Assembly: GCA_038235385.1 (NCBI GenBank)
Contig: JBBSTY010000042.1
Coordinates: 1 to 27,119 of the forward strand
Length of the DNA stretch: 27,119 nucleotides
Source: JBBSTY01 sp038235385
Lineage (GTDB): Bacteria; Actinomycetota; Acidimicrobiia; Acidimicrobiales; Acidimicrobilacustridaceae
Direction of reading: 5' to 3'
The number at the start of each line of letters is the position of its first letter. The stretch's first letter is position 1. The position numbers and the translations under genes were made by a program. Of the stretch, positions 23,383 through 27,119 are shown piece after piece. Under the pieces are notes generated by a model. The model searched no databases and was not told the DNA's origin. It was given only the letters and a program-made list of their open reading frames with translations.

Positions 23383-24030
23383 TCAGGGCGCGAGCCGGGG
23401 CCGCTCGCCGCGGGCGACGGCTGCGAGCCAATCGGTGACGGTCGCGGTGAACGCCGAGAGGTCGTGGCCGACGTCGAGGGAGACGAAGGTCACCGGCACG
23501 TCGTGGCGGTCGAGGAGGCGGGCGGCGCTGCGTCCGAGCAGCAGGGGGACGTCGTCGTCGTCGGTGCCGTGCGCGATGAGGACGGGCATCGCGTGGGCGG
23601 CCGCGGCGGCGAGGTCGGTGGGGACGGCCACGAGGTCGGGGAGCCAGGCGCCGACGGCGAAGGCGCCCGCCAGCGGGGAGGTCGGGGCGCGATCGCTCAC
23701 CGCGAGGGCCAGTGCCAGCGCACCGCCCTGGGAGAACCCGCCGAGCACGACGGGTCCGGCGCCCGCGAGGCCGGCCAGGACGTCGTCGACGACGGCGATG
23801 GCGTCGTCGACATCGCCGGCCACCGGTGCTCCGTCGACGTCGCTGCGCCACCAGGCCCGTCGCGATCCGGTGGTGATCGCCGGCCCGTGGGGGACCGATA
23901 CGCGCCAACCGGCCGGGGCCACGGCCGATCCGACCGACCGGACCGAGTCGGGGTCGTCGCCGTGGCCGTGGAGCAGGACCACGGTGCCCGGACGCGTGTC
24001 GGCGATCGTCACGGCGGGTTCGTCATCCAC
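23383..24030 (-). CDS. Phospholipase/carboxylesterase-type alpha/beta hydrolase
   Basis: 215 residues, the compact size of the YpfH/EstB carboxylesterase family. The oxyanion strand is LLHGHGDDP (~20-27), nucleophile S100 is in GGFSQGG, the acid is D158 in HGTDDDDVP and the base is H189 in VGHDLS. No signal peptide, so it is cytosolic. The substrate is unknown. The start is GTG, 24 bases after the NlpC/P60 stop, without a clear Shine-Dalgarno. It is probably translated from the endopeptidase transcript. Confidence 0.9.
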   Translation of the reverse strand: MDDEPAVTIADTRPGTVVLLHGHGDDPDSVRSVGSAVAPAGWRVSVPHGPAITTGSRRAWWRSDVDGAPVAGDVDDAIAVVDDVLAGLAGAGPVVLGGFSQGGALALALAVSDRAPTSPLAGAFAVGAWLPDLVAVPTDLAAAAAHAMPVLIAHGTDDDDVPLLLGRSAARLLDRHDVPVTFVSLDVGHDLSAFTATVTDWLAAVARGERPRLAP

Positions 24031-24054
24031 GTCGTGGAGACCGCGGAACGAGGA

Positions 24055-25347
24055 TCAGGGACGGACGGCGCCGTCGATGGGGCCCCACCAGTACACGCTG
24101 TCGTAGCGCACGACCGAGCGGGAGTTCGGGGCGTGGATGATCGATCCGCCCCCGACGTAGATGCCGACGTGGCTGACACCGGCGTAGAACACGAGATCGC
24201 CGGGCTGGAGCGCGTCGAGCGACACCCGCTGACCGGCGGCCCACTGGCCGTAGGTAGTGGGGGGGAGGTTCTTGCCGCCCTTGGCCCACGCCCAGCTGGT
24301 GAGGCCCGAGCAGTCGAAGCCGCTCATGCCCTTGCCCCCGGGGACGTAGGGCACGCCGAGCGCGCTCTGGGCGGCGGCCACGGCGGCGCCGGCCCCGCCC
24401 GACGGGGCGGGGGGCGGCGGCGGGGTGACGATCGGCGGCGGTGCCGGCGTGGGCGCGACGGGAACCGGGGCGGGGTTGCTCGGCGCCGGGTTGCCCGGGG
24501 CGGACGGGGCCGTGGGTGACGAGGGCGCACCCGGGTTCGCCGTCGGGTTCGTGGGTGCTGGGGCGGGGTTGGTGGTGGCGGCACCGGTGCGGGCCGGTGC
24601 CGCCTGCTGGCGGGCGGCGGTTTCGGCGGTCTGGCGCTGGGCGGCCGCCTCGGCCTGGGCCTGGAGCTCGGCCTGCATGCGGGCCTGCTCCTCGCGGACG
24701 AGCACATCGAGCTCGCCGTCGATCTGGGACTTGACCTGCTGCTGGGTGTCGAGCGCAGCCTGGCTGGCGTCGCGGGCGGCGCTCATCTCGTCGAGGTGGA
24801 CCTGCGCCTCGGCCTTGCCCGCCTCGAGGTCGGCGATCTGTCCGTCGAGCTTCTCGCCCGTGGCCCGGAGCTGGTCCTGCAGGTCGCGACGGTTGCCGGT
24901 GGCGGCGTGGAGGTAGGAGGCCTTCTGGGGGGCCTCGTTGCCGCTGCTGGTGAGGAGGGCGTCGAACTCGGGGGTCTCGTTGCCGCCCACGTAGGCGGAC
25001 ACGGCGAAGGACTGGAACTGCCGGCGCTGCTCGGTGAGCTCGGCGGTGGTGGCGTCGACCCGGCCCTGGGCGTCGGCGATGCGCTCGTTGGTGTCGTCGA
25101 GCGCAGCGTCGGCCTCGCTGTACTCCCGGTCGAGCTGGAGCAGCGTGCCCTCGATCTCGTAGAGCTCGTTGGCCACCCGGCGAGCCTGCTCGCGCGTGTC
25201 GCCGATCTCGTCGGCGGACGCGGCGGGGGCGACCACCGGCGTCAGGAGGGCGGCGAGGAACAGGACCGCGACGACGTGGGAACGTCGAAGGCGGCGGGTG
25301 GCGGGGGCCGGACGGGAGACATCCGTACGGCGAGGTTCACGGCGCAT
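24055..25347 (-). CDS. Secreted NlpC/P60 peptidoglycan endopeptidase (RipA-like)
   Basis: 430 residues. A signal peptide with an Arg-rich start and AASA cleavage near residue 45 is followed by a long coiled coil (~46-245), a Pro/Ala/Thr linker (~250-315) and the NlpC/P60 domain (~320-430). The catalytic Cys is C346 (FDCSGLTSWAW), the His is H393 (VSHVGIYVG) and the third residue is probably H405 (IIHAP). It should cut stem peptides of peptidoglycan during growth or division. The coiled coil is the usual self-inhibiting or docking region of RipA/CwlO-type enzymes. ATG 25347 has no Shine-Dalgarno. A -10-like hexamer and an MtrA-like direct repeat lie directly upstream. Confidence 0.95.
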   Translation of the reverse strand: MRREPRRTDVSRPAPATRRLRRSHVVAVLFLAALLTPVVAPAASADEIGDTREQARRVANELYEIEGTLLQLDREYSEADAALDDTNERIADAQGRVDATTAELTEQRRQFQSFAVSAYVGGNETPEFDALLTSSGNEAPQKASYLHAATGNRRDLQDQLRATGEKLDGQIADLEAGKAEAQVHLDEMSAARDASQAALDTQQQVKSQIDGELDVLVREEQARMQAELQAQAEAAAQRQTAETAARQQAAPARTGAATTNPAPAPTNPTANPGAPSSPTAPSAPGNPAPSNPAPVPVAPTPAPPPIVTPPPPPAPSGGAGAAVAAAQSALGVPYVPGGKGMSGFDCSGLTSWAWAKGGKNLPPTTYGQWAAGQRVSLDALQPGDLVFYAGVSHVGIYVGGGSIIHAPNSRSVVRYDSVYWWGPIDGAVRP

Positions 25348-25353
25348 CGGTTC

Positions 25354-25359
25354 AGGATC
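25354..25359 (-). promoter_or_regulatory. -10 element of a leaderless nlpC transcript
   Basis: GATCCT on the minus strand ends six bases before ATG 25347, the same spacing as at the other candidate leaderless genes. Confidence 0.4.
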
Positions 25360-25381
25360 TTGTCAGGCTCGGCGCCGACAT

Positions 25382-25400
25382 GCAACGTTTCCGCAACGTT
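25382..25400 (-). promoter_or_regulatory. Candidate MtrA-type operator: 8-3-8 direct repeat
   Basis: GCAACGTT occurs twice on the plus strand (25382-25389 and 25393-25400) with a three-base spacer, so the copies lie 11 bp apart, about one helical turn. If transcription starts at the ATG, the site spans -35 to -53, where an activator would replace a -35. The 8-3-8 layout and the target (a wall endopeptidase) match what is known of MtrA in corynebacteria and mycobacteria. Each copy also contains the palindrome AACGTT. Confidence 0.45.
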
Positions 25401-25449
25401 CCCGACGATCCGGTTGCGGCCGGGTGACGGACCGATGGCGACGGATCGC

Positions 25450-27018
25450 TCAACCGAGGAGGTCGGCGACCTGTGCGGCGGCGGCGTCGGCGGCCGCGAT
25501 GCAGGCGGGGATGCCGAGGCCGTCGTAGCTCGCCCCGGTCAGCACCAACCCGGGCCAGGAGGCGGCGAGTCCCGCCCGCCACGACTGCACGCGCTCCTGG
25601 TGGTTCGGGCGGTACTGGGGCAGCGCCCGGTGCCAGCGACTGACGCGTGCCCCGCCCGGATCGAGGTCGACGGTGGTGTCGAGGCCGATGATGGAGGCGA
25701 GCTCGGCTCGCACCGACGCGACGAGCGGCGCGTCGTCGAGCTCCACCGGCGCGGTGTCGGGGTGGCGCCCGGCCGACACCCGCAACACGACCGAGTCGGC
25801 CGGCGAACCGGGCTCGGCGCCGGGCACCGGGCCCAGGTGCGCCCACTTGGAGGACGAGAACGAGCACGCCGAGATGGTGAGCTCCTCGTTGCCGGCGACC
25901 AGGAACCCGCTGCCGTCGAGGGGGTGCTCGATGGCGACCCGGGGCACCGCGAGGGTGATCATGGCGACCGAGGACCACTCGAGCTCGTCCAGCTCGGCGG
26001 CGATGTCGGGCTGCAGGGACCGCAGCACCTCGGCGCTCGACCAGGCGGGGGTGGCCAGCACCACCGCATCGGCGTGCAGTGGCATGGTCTCGAGCCCCTC
26101 GGTGGGGTCGACCGGGCGCTCGACCACCGTGGCGGCATCGATGCCGACGAGGTTCGCGTCCGGGGCGGCGGTCACCACGTTGTACCCGCCGCCGTCGGCG
26201 GGCACGACGGCGGTGACGACGGTGGATGTCCTCACCGCTCCCGGGGGCAGGGCGGCGACCAACGCGTCGATGAGCGCCTCGGACCCGTCGCGCAGGCCGT
26301 AGAAGATCGGGGCGTCGGGGTCGGCGCCGGCCCGGGCGGCGGCGGCGCGCTGGGCCCGGAGCCCGGCGATGAGGCTCGGTTGGTCGCGGACCGCGGCGGC
26401 GAACTGCGGCGCTCCGCACAACACGCTGAGGTCGTCGGCGTCACCGGCGTTGACCCCGCTGAGCAGAGGACTCACGAGCGCGTCGAACACCTCGTCGCCG
26501 AGGCGCCGGCGGACGAGGGCGCCGACGGTCTCGTCCGCCCCCGGCGCCGGGGCCCCGTCGACCGCTGCCGGGAGCGTCAGGTCGAGCGCTGCTCGCTCGA
26601 CGCCGGCGGCGGAGACGATGCCCGAGGCGCGCAGCGCCTCGAGATCGGTGGGCACGCCCAGCACCTGACCCTCGGGGAAGGGGTGCAGGCGGCCGTGGCG
26701 GTACAGGAAGGCGCGCCGGACGGCGGGGGTGACGAACTGGTCGGCGAGGCCCAGCTCCCGGGCCAGTGCCACCGCCGCGGGCACGCGGGCCAGGAAGGCG
26801 TCGGCCGCCTCGTCCACGAGCCGGCCGGCGAACGGCGTCGTGTGGATCTTGCCGCCCGTGCGGTCGGAGGCCTCGAGCACCACGACCTCGAGCTCAGGGC
26901 GCGTGCGGCTCAGCCGGTAGGCGGTCGTGAGCCCGCTGATGCCGGCTCCGACGACTACGACGCGCCGTCGGCGACCGCTCGATGGCGCCAGTGGCGCAGC
27001 GCCGCGCTCCGAGGGCAT
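25450..27018 (-). CDS. hemY: Coproporphyrinogen/protoporphyrinogen oxidase (HemY/CgoX)
   Basis: 522 residues, a flavoprotein of the HemY type. The FAD-binding motif is VVVGAGISGL (21-30), followed by LEASDRTGGKI (~49-59) and the C-terminal flavin segment LTGASYDGLGIPACIAA. In Gram-positive bacteria this enzyme oxidises coproporphyrinogen III to coproporphyrin III, the step before iron insertion. In the classical route it would make protoporphyrin. The ATG overlaps the stop of the upstream hemH by one base (TGATG), so the two are coupled. The C-terminal part is long enough for a full enzyme, with no break seen. The 102-bp gap behind it holds the nlpC control region. Confidence 0.93.
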   Translation of the reverse strand: MPSERGAAPLAPSSGRRRRVVVVGAGISGLTTAYRLSRTRPELEVVVLEASDRTGGKIHTTPFAGRLVDEAADAFLARVPAAVALARELGLADQFVTPAVRRAFLYRHGRLHPFPEGQVLGVPTDLEALRASGIVSAAGVERAALDLTLPAAVDGAPAPGADETVGALVRRRLGDEVFDALVSPLLSGVNAGDADDLSVLCGAPQFAAAVRDQPSLIAGLRAQRAAAARAGADPDAPIFYGLRDGSEALIDALVAALPPGAVRTSTVVTAVVPADGGGYNVVTAAPDANLVGIDAATVVERPVDPTEGLETMPLHADAVVLATPAWSSAEVLRSLQPDIAAELDELEWSSVAMITLAVPRVAIEHPLDGSGFLVAGNEELTISACSFSSSKWAHLGPVPGAEPGSPADSVVLRVSAGRHPDTAPVELDDAPLVASVRAELASIIGLDTTVDLDPGGARVSRWHRALPQYRPNHQERVQSWRAGLAASWPGLVLTGASYDGLGIPACIAAADAAAAQVADLLG

Positions 27019-27119
27019 CAGTCGAACGTCGCGGCGTGCTGGAGCACCCGTTCGGCGAGGGCCGCCATGACCGCCGGGTCGTCGTTGAGCGACCGGGTGC
27101 GGGCGAAGTCCAGGCCCAC
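27018..27119 (-). CDS. hemH: Ferrochelatase C-terminus (truncated by window edge)
   Basis: Only the last 33 codons and the stop are present. The peptide LDFARTRSLNDDPAVMAAL resembles the end of actinobacterial ferrochelatases, in which an R-x-x-x-x-NDDP segment precedes a final helix. Adjacency to hemY supports this, since the enzyme inserts iron into the product of HemY/CgoX. The stop overlaps the hemY ATG. The call rests on this short tail plus context, so it is moderate. Confidence 0.6.
   Translation of the reverse strand: MGLDFARTRSLNDDPAVMAALAERVLQHAATFD

Overview
The window is very GC-rich, almost fully coding, and packed with short-gap or overlapping operons. The actinobacterial signs are a methionine aminopeptidase with a MapB-like proline-containing N-terminal extension, a RipA-like NlpC/P60 endopeptidase, a class E-type sortase, an actinobacterial-style Lnt followed by a lipoprotein, and HemH/HemY at the right edge. 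I infer a chromosomal segment of an Actinomycetota bacterium. Acidimicrobiia (Ilumatobacter/Iamia-like) is my best guess, but the sequence alone does not prove it. I see no tRNA, rRNA, IS element, phage gene or CRISPR array.

Layout, left to right. (1) 2-1081 (+): the end of a flavin oxidoreductase-SAM methyltransferase fusion, cut by the window edge. (2) 1236-4503 (-): a GT4 glycosyltransferase, a methyltransferase and an alpha/alpha-toroid protein, tightly coupled and probably modifying a glycan or glycolipid. (3) 4703-5755 (-): methionine aminopeptidase. (4) 5889-9216 (+): a signalling cassette of receiver-PP2C phosphatase, CHASE3 histidine kinase and single-domain receiver, with 4-nt overlaps. 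(5) 9466-13187 (+): a heterodimeric ABC exporter with one degenerate ATP site and a dyad-rich leader, then an ABC-F ATPase at 13240-14928. (6) 14938-17447 (-): Lnt and a lipoprotein. (7) 17544-18419 (+): an SDR of 2,4-dienoyl-CoA reductase type. (8) 18563-20879 (-): an HSL-family esterase and a beta-lactamase-fold serine hydrolase. (9) 21071-23192 (-): DsbB, a DsbA-like CPHC thioredoxin and a sortase, an apparent envelope oxidative-folding/anchoring operon. (10) 23383-25347 (-): an NlpC/P60 endopeptidase and a small carboxylesterase. (11) 25450-27119 (-): HemY/CgoX and the end of HemH, heme synthesis.

The main observations beyond routine annotation are these. Five genes (ABC-F, SDR, lnt, dsbB, nlpC) have an A-N3-T hexamer ending exactly 6 nt before their ATG and no Shine-Dalgarno, which is the geometry of leaderless transcripts. 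An 8-3-8 direct repeat sits at -35 to -53 of the NlpC/P60 gene and resembles an MtrA box. The Lnt has Ser in place of the catalytic Cys and no Cys anywhere in its nitrilase domain. Repeats with a related TTGACGG core occur in two convergent gene junctions. The DsbB-DsbA-like-sortase gene order is unusual. No wholly new defence or mobile system is evident.
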